Part shown: positions 49,071 through 60,666 of the stretch, piece by piece
How positions within the stretch are numbered: the first letter of the stretch is position 1
Layout: each line of letters begins with the position of its first letter
NCBI GenBank assembly: GCA_964036295.1
Contig: OZ038464.1
Coordinates: 2,794,501 to 2,858,500, forward strand
Source: Plumapathes pennacea
Taxonomy: Eukaryota; Cnidaria; Anthozoa; Antipatharia; Myriopathidae
DNA: 64,000 nucleotides
Direction of reading: 5' to 3'
Program-made: the position numbers and the translations under genes
The notes under the pieces: generated by a model
Seen by the model: the letters and a program-made list of their open reading frames with translations, nothing else
Database searches by the model: none
What the model was told of the DNA's origin: nothing

Positions 49071-49889
49071 TCCCCGAGCGTAAGCGAGGGTAATAATCAC
49101 GACGCTAATGCTGTAGTATCGCGCTATTTATATCCCGTAACTTGTGACTCGATCACTCCAAGAAAATGTTAAAATTTGCATGCTAATCATTTTCTCTTGC
49201 AATATTGTTTTAATACGCTTCTGTCGCCAGTTTCGGCTAGCGTATTCGTTCAGAGCAGTCGGAACCCGGGGTTTTATAAATGATTTAGTCAGATGTCTGT
49301 TTTTCTTTCAAGATCTAAAACTGTAACTGTCTATTCGAGAAATGCTGCAATCACAAGCCCTTTGAAGTATGATTAGATTTGAAGCCGTGTATAACTTGAA
49401 GTAAACCGTGCAAATTTTGATTTGATTCTGGGAGAAATTACGCTGTTTTGAGCGGGTACACATAGAAAACAATTCGAGTCATTGATTATGTATGCCTGAG
49501 TTCAAGTGCATGCATTCCTGAGTAAAAAACAAAAATCGCACAGAAAGCTTATTCAATTGTACTACCTATGAATTCAGTCTTCCTTTTTTCCCGTACTACG
49601 GCGGCAGACCAACTTCACAATTTAATTACTAAGTGTTTGAGAATGTGCCCTGCAGACTGCATAAATTAATTTGGAATGTCGACCGTGCGAAATACATACG
49701 GTGTCACGCAATCGATTCTTTTTCAACGCAAAAGCATAACACACCATATTTTTTTCTCCTTTCTTTGCTTCAGCACTTGACTTGGAAGAAATGATTGCGT
49801 CAAAACTTCGGTAAAACAAAGGCTGCTCTTGTTAAGCAGTACCAAAGTAATAGTCCAATCGATGCCAGAGCCGATTATCGTATTTCTAG
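49071..49889 (+). mobile_element. Helitron-like element, unit III copy, tentative
   Basis: Equivalent of 27006-27839, with a small deletion of the GCGAGGGGGTATCTG stretch just before the 3' end. Class uncertain. Confidence 0.42.
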
Positions 49890-49917
49890 TATACGTTTAA
49901 CAATTTCAAATTAGTAA

Positions 49918-50358
49918 TTGTAATTGTGTCCCATCAAGTTTATTCATACTTGCTTTTTCAGTACATTTCGTGAATAATGGTTTTGCGATGCTCACTTTAG
50001 ATAATATGCCACAGACTGACACAGGATCAAACTCTGAAGGTTGGTAGGATTTGTAAAGCTTCATAACCACAGTAATAATTTCTGTCTAAGTTTTCTTAAC
50101 TCCAAGGATTGATGTCAGTGTTGTTACAGACCATCAAATGGTGGTACTAGTTTGCCCACTGTAATGACTGCCAAAATGACCGTCCGAGCCACGTTTGTCA
50201 CGACTGCTCACTTTCAAAACAGAATAAAATCTGAATTGTAAAACTTGTATCGTCTGTTGCTTTTACTGGCCTGACAGGATGTGCAGGAACAATACTTTCG
50301 AACTGATTCAGTATAATTATATAATTGAAGGCAAAGTGATAAAGTTTGGCGATCAAGA
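49918..50358 (-). mobile_element. Relic of the TTAA element family, unit III copy
   Basis: Equivalent of 27870-28330, again without terminal repeats. Confidence 0.65.
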
Positions 50359-50403
50359 AAAGCCTTAATTGCTCAAGTTAGCTCAAGTTCTCACTGTGCA
50401 ATC

Positions 50404-50417
50404 TAATAATAATAATC

Positions 50418-50490
<73 letters not shown>
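50404..50490. repeat. (TAA)n microsatellite, unit III copy
   Basis: Shorter allele of the 28353-28462 repeat. Confidence 0.95.
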
Positions 50491-50491
<1 letters not shown>

Positions 50492-50612
50492 TAACAATAA
50501 TATATTTTTTATTTAGCCACGGTGGTTTTAATAGGAATACCTGGTTTACATAAAAGCCGTGAATAAAAACTGAATATACAGTACATGTGAGATAAAGTTC
50601 TAATTCTAATTA

Positions 50613-51034
50613 TCTTCGAGCGAAGCGAGGGAAATAATCACGACGCTAATGCAGTAGTATCGCCTCGAAATTTAATGTTCGTAGTCAGTCAGTCAGTCTG
50701 TCAGTGCAAAATTGATCGAGTCAGGATTCTAGTTGCGCTTTTGTTGCCTTTAAAATCTCGGGAATATTCTGTAGTTGCGTGTAAAAGTTGTCTCAGCGAA
50801 CTTCGGAGTTCAGCTAGTGTCCACGAAAATTGCAGTCTGTGCACGTTGTCTGAACTAAACCAGACTGCCGTGCGACAAAGATTTTTTTAGCGGCCGGCTG
50901 GTGACGTCGCAACACAAACCGTGGTTTGTAAGAAAAGATTTTAAAATAATCTCCTAGTGGAAAATAAACAAGTATCCTGCTTTCCGAAAACCCGCCACAG
51001 AGCGAGGGGATATCTGCGATTATCGTATTTCTAG
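50613..51034 (+). mobile_element. Helitron-like element (422 bp), unit III copy, tentative
   Basis: Equivalent of 28584-29005 with the same TC start and CTAG end. Confidence 0.42.
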
Positions 51035-51454
51035 TTATATTGTCTATTGTCTATACTATCCTACATCGTAGGGGGCAGTAAGAATAAGTTATAGGGCATA
51101 AAAGAAGCTGGGAGTTAATTTAGAAAGTTTACTCCGGCGAAAGAGAATAAAATCTAGCTACAGTAGCTATATAGAAAGATCCCTGGTGTTGATGAACAAC
51201 ACCACACACAAGTGATTCATACCTGATAAAGAATTGTCCCTCACATTTTCCACATTAAATCCAGAAGTACTACAAAACGACTTGATTGCTTGCTTTCTTT
51301 CTATGACCTGATGACGCAAAATAATAGAACCACGTGTATGAGTTAATGACGCGAGACTTCTGTTGTCCAATCCCAGCATGAGTGAATCAAAATATGCATA
51401 AAGAAGCTGCTGAAGTTTCACGTTTTCGACCTCGTTTACTCTTCTTATTAAAAA

Positions 51455-52865
51455 AAGAGCGGGTGACTGTAAATATCGAGAACTCGCCGTCAAAACTGAA
51501 ATTTCGGATTCCTTCTTCTTTCGTCAGAAAAACCCCTTTGGTGAACTACTTTCGAAAATCACAAAGAAACTTCCCCGGGAGTTTTCATTTTCGGGAAATC
51601 CGCCCAAATGTGAAATGCCGTGATTGCGTTACATCTGCCGTGAAATTCCAACGAAAATTGATGCATGTTCAAACCGTCCAGGAGGAAAGACGGCTCAAGA
51701 GATCAAAACCATCTTCTATGCCTTTGTAGGGCATCCTATTTACTACATAGAAGCGTAAAAATATTTCAATAGAATGTAATTTTACTGGTTGTTTTGGAGG
51801 CTCGAAAATTCCAATTTCTCGTTCTTTGGTAAACACTCGAAAGTCGAGAAAGTTTGGGGGCAAAAGTCGCATCAAGGTACATCAATTTTTGAGTGGAAAC
51901 TTACACTAGAGGAAAGCCCTATCATTGTACTGCAACATATAAAAAATTCAGCTTGGGTAATTCAAAATCCACACGCCGAGAGAAGTAAATCCATTGGCAA
52001 TTTTTCATGTTTTGGCAACTGTCACGCAACGTCGAGAGAACTTATTTTCAAATAGGTTTATCGTTAAATGTGCTTCATTCTGCATGGTAGGATATAGTTC
52101 GTGTTATAATGCAATAGTAATATTTCAACTATCCTGTAGATCTGTAAAAAGGGGTTCCAGGGTAGTAAAGCGGGGCCGACAAACTGCCCAGGAGTCACGT
52201 TCCTGTCGCGTGGCCGCGTCAACAACAATTCGCTTCACTGGACAGTCCGATGTTTTGATGCTCCACTTCTCTGAAATGGCACAAACGAAACAATACACCT
52301 ACAGCGATTGCCAACTGGCCACATTTCTTCGCTGTTTCTGGCGGACTATGGGCGAGGTGTCGGCAGTCGTGGAAACAACACGCTCAGATTTGTATATGTC
52401 ACGCTTGTCTAAAACATTCGTTGCCGATATTTGTTGTTGTGAAAAACACTGTAGGATCAAAACCCTTTTGGCCCAATAGTTAACTCATATTTTTGATATG
52501 AACAGGGCCGGGAAAATAGTAAAATAGTTAAAATTAGAATAGTAAAAAGTAGTAAAATAGTAAAAAAATAGTAAAAGGCAGTAAATAGGATGCCCTACGA
52601 AGGCATAGAAGATGGTTTCGATCTCTTGAGCCGTCTTTCCTCCTGGACGGTTTGAACATCCACCAATTTTGAAGTTTCACGGCAGATGTAACGCAATCAC
52701 GGCATTTCACATTTGGGCGACTTTCCCGAAAATGAAAACTCCCGGGGAAGTTTCTTTGTGATTTTCGAAAGTAGTTCATAAAAGGGGTTTTTCTGACGAA
52801 AGAAGAAGGAATCCGAAATTTCAGTTTTGACGGCAAGTTCTCGATATTTACAGTCACCCGCTCTT
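51455..52865. mobile_element. Foldback element with long arms, unit III copy
   Basis: Equivalent of 29426-30836; the inverted arms remain readable, with a small deletion in the right arm near 52670. Confidence 0.85.
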
Positions 52866-53335
52866 AATACTTTAAAGGCGCTGAGCTTTTCGGAAATTGC
52901 GTACAACTACTAGACCAGAAGTCATTTTGTTATTTGGAAAGCAAAAATTACGTTCCTTGGTTTTCTTTGACCTTTGTGTTCAATAAAGCAAAGCGTTTAC
53001 CATGAACTCATATGCTCGTCTGTTCTGAGAATCTCTCGGAACTGTACGGTATTGCAAAGTCTGTATAATACTGCGCGCTGTAAAGAATGTTTAGCTAGCT
53101 TACGGGTTCAAGTGCAATGTCGTTTTTTTTTTCTTAGAGCTATTGCAGATCCTGTATATAAACACAGATAACCCAATATTTGATGTAGTAAGACTTTGAG
53201 TGGGAATAATTATGGTACGAAACTCATCTGGTACTATGTTTATCTGCTTTTCCGACGCAGAGCTCGTCACTCGACTGCACGTATATCTATTAGAATCTAT
53301 TATTAATACGGTAGCACGGTGGCACTACTTTTTTG

Positions 53336-53490
53336 TATGAACTCTCTCTAAGCGGACACCTCTCTAAAGGCAAACAGCATGCAGATTTGGTCCTTGCCGA
53401 CTTTCACTTGTTTCTTTGTAACTGAACTCTCTCTAAGGCGGACACTAAACCTAGTCCCGAGGGTGTCGGCCTAAGAGATAGTTCACTGTA
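53336..53490. mobile_element. Pogo/Tigger-like MITE, unit III copy
   Basis: Equivalent of 31309-31463. Confidence 0.6.
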
Positions 53491-53876
53491 TAGGAAAACA
53501 GTATATATGATATGATTTTTACGTTGTAGACCTTTTCTGTTGGTGACGAGCTCAGAGTGTCTGCGCAGGAGGCTACACAATTTTGGAGTCCGACCGCAAA
53601 GATTTCAAATTTTTAAAAAATCCTATCAGGGACGGAAGGGAGCCGTTTGACGCGACGAACGGATTTGTAAATCTTTATGTCTTCGCTAAAAATACTCGCG
53701 CTGTTTTGTCAAGTCCGGGAAGCAGAACCCAGTCATGTACATCATTTAGCCGAGGGGCACGATTTTCAACTTTTCTACTTCGCACAAGTCATCTTCATTC
53801 GAAGCTGTTCTGCCGCACCTGATCCGTTTTCGTCACGTCAAATGGCTCCCGCCTTTAAAATTTGAAAGGTTCTTAG

Positions 53877-53888
53877 AAAAAAAAAAAA

Positions 53889-53918
<30 letters not shown>
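53877..53918. repeat. poly(A)/(TAA)n run
   Basis: A-rich run with TAA units, within a stretch that unit II lacks. Confidence 0.85.
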
Positions 53919-53919
<1 letters not shown>

Positions 53920-54114
53920 GGTTGCACTCCCACATTGTGCCGAACACGGATACTTTCGACTTCTGAATCGGGATTTTGTGGTCTTCTAGTGGCAGTCATC
54001 GTTTGCCCGACACGGCCGGGTTGGGCTACCTGTGGTCAGTATTTCATAGGAAATGCAGCCAATGAAGTATTTAAGAGACCTATGCCCGCAAATACTGTAA
54101 GCAGTGATTCATAC

Positions 54115-54515
54115 CTGATAGGGAATGGTGACACACCCTTTCGTCAATCAAGCAAGCCTATACGGCCAGTACTTGTTTTACCGCCGATTTAACTCTTTCA
54201 GAAGAGGCTCCGAAAGGCCGCTTCAGTCAGGTTTTCACGATTTCAAACTAAAGACAAACGGTATCAGATTGAGTTCTGTTAAACCAATGTGCATGAGTTC
54301 ACAGTTGAGTTTAATGGGCATCTTTCATAGTTGATTGAGCGAACACATGCCAGGGTCAATATGATTGGATAACAGAACTTCCGTGACAACCAAACCTAGC
54401 ACAGGCCAATCAAAAATTGTTTTCATATATATTTTTAGAAAACCAATAAAATGGCTTGTTGTTTTACACTAGCGCCAGTCCTCTCCGAGTGCTACGCTTG
54501 GTTTCCTGACTGAAA
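54115..54515. promoter_or_regulatory. Putative bidirectional promoter, OLD-C / XRCC4-3
   Basis: Same layout as 31922-32322: donor-like motif on the minus strand, CCAAT/ATTGG boxes near 54285, 54363, 54405 and 54441, then an in-frame TGA just before the XRCC4-3 ATG. A second donor-like motif is at 51233. Confidence 0.45.
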
Positions 54516-57500
54516 ATGCACCACACGAAGCAGCAAAGTTTGTGGAGAGCTGAAATCGGGAACTTGAAGTACTATCTGCTCACAGATCTGGAAGATAATG
54601 GAGTACAGGGATTCAATTTGACGATTAGCGATGGAGATAAAGTGTGGAGAGAGCACGGTAAGAAAGGAAAGGCAGGTACAACGCAGCGATTGAAACGGAT
54701 CAACCATGCGCCATAGCTATACTGTACTATATGATGTACAGTGCAGCATATAAACTGATGGCCTACACTCAGCTTTATGCCGAAGCAAACTATCAAATGT
54801 CAAGTTCTCTACAGTGTTTGATATTATCTCTGGTGCATTGTTTCCAACAAAACTTTGTTATGTTTTTGTCGTTGATTTAGTTGACTCCAAAAAGGTAGAG
54901 ACATTGGCTGCAGCAGTAGAGATGTCTCCTGTACTGTACATGGAGCAGACGGCAAGAGCGTTGACAGGGCAGGGAAGTGGGCAAGAACATTTTGTATACC
55001 AAGTCAAAATGGAAGGAACTGGGTCACTGAAGGCAAGTACATGTACTGCTGAGCTCATGATGCAAATTCTCCCAACCTCAAAAAGAAAACATTTGAGGTT
55101 GTGAGAATTGATAAATATAGTTCAGAAATATAGAGGGTTTTGACATGAAGTATTTAATGGCCACAATGTTGGAAGTTGATAACAAATTAGCATTCCTCAA
55201 TTATAGTAGCTTAACACCATTGTGTACCTCCAACATGGCAGCTTCTTCTTTGTGCTTCAAATCTCCAGGGAATGATTGAAAACCCTCTGTACCATACCCT
55301 GGGTGCCAGAGGTTTTTCACTCTTGGAAGCTCCGAGCTGGCCATGGCCACCTTCACACAATGCAAGCCTGCTATCAAATGTCAAGTTCTCTTTTACTGTA
55401 CGATAATCTCTGTTGAGAGAAATTTGAAATAAATTTATCCCAGCAGTTTGAATTTGTGCATAACTCTGTCATTGGCTGAAGATGCTCTAAACCTGCTGTG
55501 CAATACACAAACATGATTTTTTAACATGGATGATTTTTTTGCGACTTGCAGTTTCTGTGGAAAAAACAAGTGGGTGACGGTGTTAAGGTAGGATAGTAAG
55601 ATTTATATCTGACAAGAAACATTAGGGCTGTATTCACCAAACTTGTGTAAGAACAAAAATGTTTGTAAGAGTATAACTTATGCATTAGAACAATGACTTA
55701 CGCATACTATCTTGAGCGAGATAGTACACATAAGTTGAACTTACAATGTGTAAGTCATACTTGTGAACATTTTTGTTTGTATGCAAGTCTTGTGAATTAC
55801 AGCCTCAATACTGTAAGCATCAACGTAGGTGATACAGTACTGCAATGAACTATCAGTCACAGCCTTTGTCAAAAATCTTAATTTTTATTCATGTTAATAC
55901 AGCTCCTCTACATGTTTTTTCTAGTTTCAGCTTGGATCATTGACTTTACCTGAGCTCACTGACAAAGTGTCAACAATAAAGCATATATTTGACTTGGCTA
56001 TTGAGCAAACAGCACAACTCAAGGTAACATACATTCTGCACATGCTACAATATTATAATACTGCATTAATTACTGTATAATAATCTGCATTATCCATGCA
56101 TGTGTGGGAAGTTTTAGCTGCAATGACTTCACCCTTACCCTGATTGGGGAATTAGCTTTTGATAGATTCTCCTGACCATATTACTGAGAAACTGTATGAG
56201 TGATAAAATGAGAATTAATCATTCCATCAGCTTCATCAAGCGTCAAGTGTTCTTAATTTGATAAATATCTTTTGGTGAGAGATTGAGAAGAGAAATTTGA
56301 AGTTGATCACAGTCTCTTGCCTTTGTCTTGTACAAGTCTGTGACTTTCAACTGCTTAAAATTGTTCAACACACAATAAAGTATGTGTGCTTTTTATTTTT
56401 CTAGGAAAACATTTCATCTTTGCAGTCTGATAATGCAAGACTTTCAGCTGAAAGGAAAAGTGCATTGAAGGTAAGAGAACTATTTTATTATGTGACTATG
56501 TAGGGAATTTGCTTTTATGAGAACTGAGAATGAGTTTGCACATGACTTTTGTCAACTGTACAGCACGATACAGTTCTTATTATATGGTACTTTTGAATAT
56601 TACCCAAATTTTTGTGTGTGTTTTGAATGACAGCTTCTTGACAAGTGTGTGTCTGCAAAAGAGGGAATGGAGATTGATCTATATCAGAAGGTAAATATTG
56701 TGATACAAGATAGTACAGGTCACAGTGAACCTTCAATATAACAACTATCAGGCAGGCATTCTTTAATAAGCAATGCAATAGGCATTGATGATAGATTATA
56801 CCCTACTTATGCCAGAGGTCCAAAAAGGGACTCCTTTTGGGAGAGCCTCCCTGTATAGTCAATCAAGCAACTTGGAACTCAATACACTTTTAGATACATT
56901 TTTACAGCAAGCTTGTTGATCAAGTCAGTGGGAAAAATGGTAGATTGCAGAATTGCCAGAAATGCTTAAAGTTGGGTGCAGATGACTGTGTTCAAGTACA
57001 CACTCTAATACTGTAATGTTGTACTTGGCACACTTTAATTTCTAATAATTAATAATAGTTAATAATTCTAATTATTTGGGACACAATATGAATGTAAGAT
57101 TTAGACTAGATTGAACAATCTTCAAGAAAAAAAGCTTTAAACAATAATCTTTTTGTCACACATTCTACATTTGTACTTTAATTTGAAAAGTACTCAGTGA
57201 TGACCATTGTTGTTATTTTTTCAGTTTAGTGCAGTTTTGAATGACAAGAAGGCAAAGATCAGGATACTCAAGGAAAAGTGTATGTTTTTATTTGGTGCCA
57301 TCTTTTTGAACTACAAAATAAAAAAGATGTAGGTGTGTCTATATTTAAAATAATATTAATCTTTTCCTTTTTTCTTCTAACAAGTGGAAGAAGCCCCAAT
57401 GCTACCACAGCCAAGTGAGTACTAGCAATAGAAAGATTTTGCTTTCCTTAAGTAATATTGTATGTAACACCCAAGACTATTTTGTTTTCGGGATATTTTC

Positions 57501-59870
57501 TAAAGTCTGGATTCACGTTGTGTTTCAGGCACTAGTGCTTCAGGATTGCCTTCAAGCAGCAAGACAACGACAGCAGATGAAAGGACACAAGATAGGTTAG
57601 TCAGTGGATTTTACTAGTAAATATTTAGTCCAGTTTTTCTTGCTTTTTAAGAGCTATACTAACTTGTCTCATGATTTCCAATACTGATGGTATAAAATTA
57701 ACAAATTAATATATTGTAACGTGTGCCACATTGAGATAATTGCGTAATCTTCCATTACGCAAACGAACCCATGATCTTAAAACGGATACTGCTAATTATT
57801 AACCGAAACTATATAAAAGCAGATGAATTGTTTAAATAAATCTCTTCTTGTCCCGGTTCACGTGTGCGTCGTTTGGTCCGTTTGTCAGCTCGGCTACGGT
57901 CGGGCCTTTAGGCTCAGCCAGGCCTGAGGGCCTGGCCTTAAAACGTTACAATATAATAATAGAGTTTATGCAGATAGGCAGGAAAGTTAATAATTAACAT
58001 CACCGGTAAATATGTACAGGACTATCACACTACACTCATGCTTCAATGCCACTTCCCCCTCACATCCAATATATTTAATATGTATGGTACAACTCTGCTT
58101 TTAAAGTAGACCCTCTCACTGCAGATGCATTGATGGCTATGAAAATGGCGGATTCTCATGTTTTTCTACGTTTTATCGCAAAATCAATCAGCACAAACTC
58201 AGAAAGTGTATTGAATACGGCAAGCAGCGACAGTCAAATCGATCAGTCATCAGCAATTATTGCTAGTGTTATATGCGAGTACAGTATGTACAGCAAAATA
58301 TTTATTTTTCAACTAGATTATACTGTAGTCTGCTGACAGAGTAGAGTGTATGTCAGACTTGGACCTGTCACTATCAGTATACTGTAACTTTCTGATGTTG
58401 GTTCTGAAACTTTTTCCAGACATTACGACTCTGATACAGAGGATGAGACAGAAAGTACAAATTCAAATGTAAGTACCAGACACAATTTAGTTTTGTTGCT
58501 TTGTCAGCATCTCATGGAAGTGAAGGAGTACACTGACGAAAATATTCTGAAGAGATCTACGTCTCCTTGCCCCAAACGCTTTACTTCAGCCCTCTTTCGA
58601 AAGTGTGGGGTCTGATTTCTTATTCAATTCCTCAGCTTTCCTCGCCCAGTGCTTCGGTAGGGCCCAGTGTCTCTCAACCAAGCAAAGCTGTCCCCAGTCC
58701 TTCTCTTCTCCCTGATGAAGAAGACATTGGAGCTGCACCAGTTGCAGCAAAGAGGTCAGTAGACTGAGATTAAACCTACTGTAGTTTCTAGTTACAGAAT
58801 GTCCCAACCATGCCAGATCTCCTCATTGAGAACTTTCATTTGAATGGTCACACCTTTAGATTTCATTCAACAATTCTGGAGTTGGAAGTGAACATTGCTA
58901 TTAGAATGTTCTTATTGAGAGCTTTCATTTGAGTGGTCACATCTTTAGGTTTCATTTGACAGTTCAGAAGTTGAAAGTGAACACTGCTGTTAGATGCACT
59001 CATTGAGAGCTTTCATTTGAGTAGTCACACCTTTAGATTTTATTTGACAGTTCAGGTTTTAGATTCGACGGTTGAGTCAACTTCATGTTTGGCGGTCTAA
59101 ATCAGGTTTAATCGATTTAATGGTCAGTTGTCTAAATACGTTAGCAGTAGGCTTAGTCTGTTGCAGACTTTCAGATGCCAGAGCAAAGTTGCAGAGAAAA
59201 GGGGCGAAGGACTGGGGCGAGGGCGGGGTAGACACGTGATGAAATTTCACATGTTGCGTCTTAGGCGTAGGCGCCGTGATCCAAAGACGAAGGAGTCATC
59301 TGCAAAGAAACTTGTTCTTCCTAAAGTGCCGTCAATCAAAAAGACCCCGAGCAACTCCTCAGGGGAGAGGTGAGCGTGGTAATTGGAATGTGTTCTTCTG
59401 TTAACGATCAAAAGGAAACATATAGCACGTAGCGGGACCGATTGCTGCGATTGTGACGATTTGCTAATGTCTAGGAGTGGTTAATTTTCTCCAGTTTCTC
59501 TCCAGAGATGTATCATACAGTATGGAGAATTTTCCACTTGATAGTTCACTCAGACGAAAGCTGATTGGCCTATCAATTCTCACTACATCACTCATACATT
59601 TTCTTTTTGGATACTTAGGAGAATTTGTATTCTGAGCTCAGGAATGAAAGGGTTAAACTTACAGTACACGCTTTAGTGTAAAATAAGAAAACTGAACTTG
59701 TAATTTTGACGGGCTTCAGATATATAATCAGCAAACTGCATAATTCCTTATTTTTTTGTTTCTGTTTTGTTTTGTTTTCCAGCATTAGCAGCGGTTCTCG
59801 CATTCGACTGAGAAAGAGATTATCAGAGAAGGCCGAGGTGGACGTGGACGATCTGATGGCAGAGATGTGA
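54516..59870 (+). CDS. XRCC4: XRCC4 copy 3, complete (13 exons, 354 aa)
   Basis: Exons: 54516-54657, 54881-55032, 55552-55587, 55925-56023, 56405-56470, 56634-56690, 57225-57279, 57385-57414, 57529-57595, 58420-58468, 58636-58754, 59265-59369, 59783-59870; lengths and phases equal copy 2. The product is the nuclear end-joining scaffold: globular head (about residues 1-120), long coiled coil with KCVSAKE-EIDLYQK-FSAVL that should hold DNA ligase IV, acidic SDTEDETES segment, basic RRRRDPK cluster, and an acidic DVDDLMAEM end. The start is fixed by the TGA three codons upstream. Differences from copy 2 are few (TQDR for TQDG at the exon 9/10 junction, QVG in exon 3, EDIGAAPVAAK in exon 11). Intron 2 uses a GC donor; intron 9 carries a 236-bp solo LTR absent from copy 2. 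It lies divergent to OLD-C; downstream there is no fourth OLD gene. Confidence 0.93.
55625..55804. mobile_element. MITE in XRCC4-3 intron 3
   Basis: Equivalent of 33432-33612. Confidence 0.75.
57715..57950. mobile_element. Solo LTR-like insertion in XRCC4-3 intron 9 (236 bp)
   Basis: Begins TGTAACG and ends CGTTACA (TG...CA), with ATAT on both sides and a clean empty site in unit II (near 35520). It contains a TATATAAAAG box and AAATAAAT polyadenylation-like signal, as expected of an LTR. No internal retroelement genes are present, so recombination has probably left one LTR. Confidence 0.8.
58800..59055. repeat. About 80-bp minisatellite in XRCC4-3 intron 11 (3 units)
   Basis: One more unit than in copies 1 and 2; the extra unit includes AGTTCAGAAGTTGAAAGTG. 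Confidence 0.75.
59470..59659. mobile_element. MITE of the TTAACCCTTT family, XRCC4-3 intron 12
   Basis: Equivalent of 14347-14532; right end GAAAGGGTTAA. Confidence 0.7.
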
Positions 59871-60357
59871 GGTTAGGAAATTGGTTATCACATCCTATAA
59901 GATGGCAATATTAAGTTTTGAGTGTCGATTGGTCGATGCCGCATTGTGGGACCGCTGACTCAAAGTACTGAGGGCGCAGCAAATGCTATCTCTGACGTCA
60001 GCTTTCCGCGCCTGCTGTCCCTCCAGCTGTTTTGTGAACAAAGAGGAAGTTCCAGCCCTTAGTCGGATCAAATGCAATAGATGATACATTTTATTTTCTA
60101 TCGTTACGCCGACACAGAAGAACACTAGTTTTTATGAAGAGTAGCATCAATTTAAAAATCAAAGCAGCAAGACAGCAGAGAAAATATCATCTAACAAGTC
60201 TAATGAACTACGTATGACTTTTGGAAGTTTTTTGAATTAGTCTAGGCATCTGACATCACATCATAACCCGGAACATATTTTTGTCGCATCACACTGAAGT
60301 TGGCGTTATGACGTCGTAGGATAAGATCCTTACGGTTATGGTGAGCTTTGTGTGGTT
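59871..60357. other. 3' spacer after XRCC4-3
   Basis: Third copy of the 14747-15235 spacer; no gene recognised. Similarity to the other units ends about 200-250 bp further on. Confidence 0.5.
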
Positions 60358-60568
60358 TTAACCCTTTATACTCCCAAGAGTGATCAACTTCAATTTTCTC
60401 CTTCAGTTTCTCACTAAAAATATATTAAACAGTGAGGAGAACTTGGCTTTTGATAGATTGCTCAGATGGCAGATAATTAAATTATGAAGTCTCACTAAAT
60501 CACTGATATATTTTCTTCTTAAAAGGTTGGGAGAATCTGCATTTTGAGCTTGGCAGTGAAAGGGTTAA
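60358..60568. mobile_element. MITE of the TTAACCCTTT family at the right end of the duplicated block
   Basis: Most complete member: TTAACCCTTT at the left, AAAGGGTTAA at the right. Immediately beyond it unit III is no longer alignable with the OLD 3' ends that follow in units I and II, apart from a short GTGTACATTTT. Confidence 0.85.
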
Positions 60569-60666
60569 ACGCTAGTTCCAATGTCTGTTCGAATCGAGAG
60601 TGTACATTTTTTGTCGTATCGTATTAAACACGACATCACATCACGTCGAATCTAGTGTTGAAGTGC

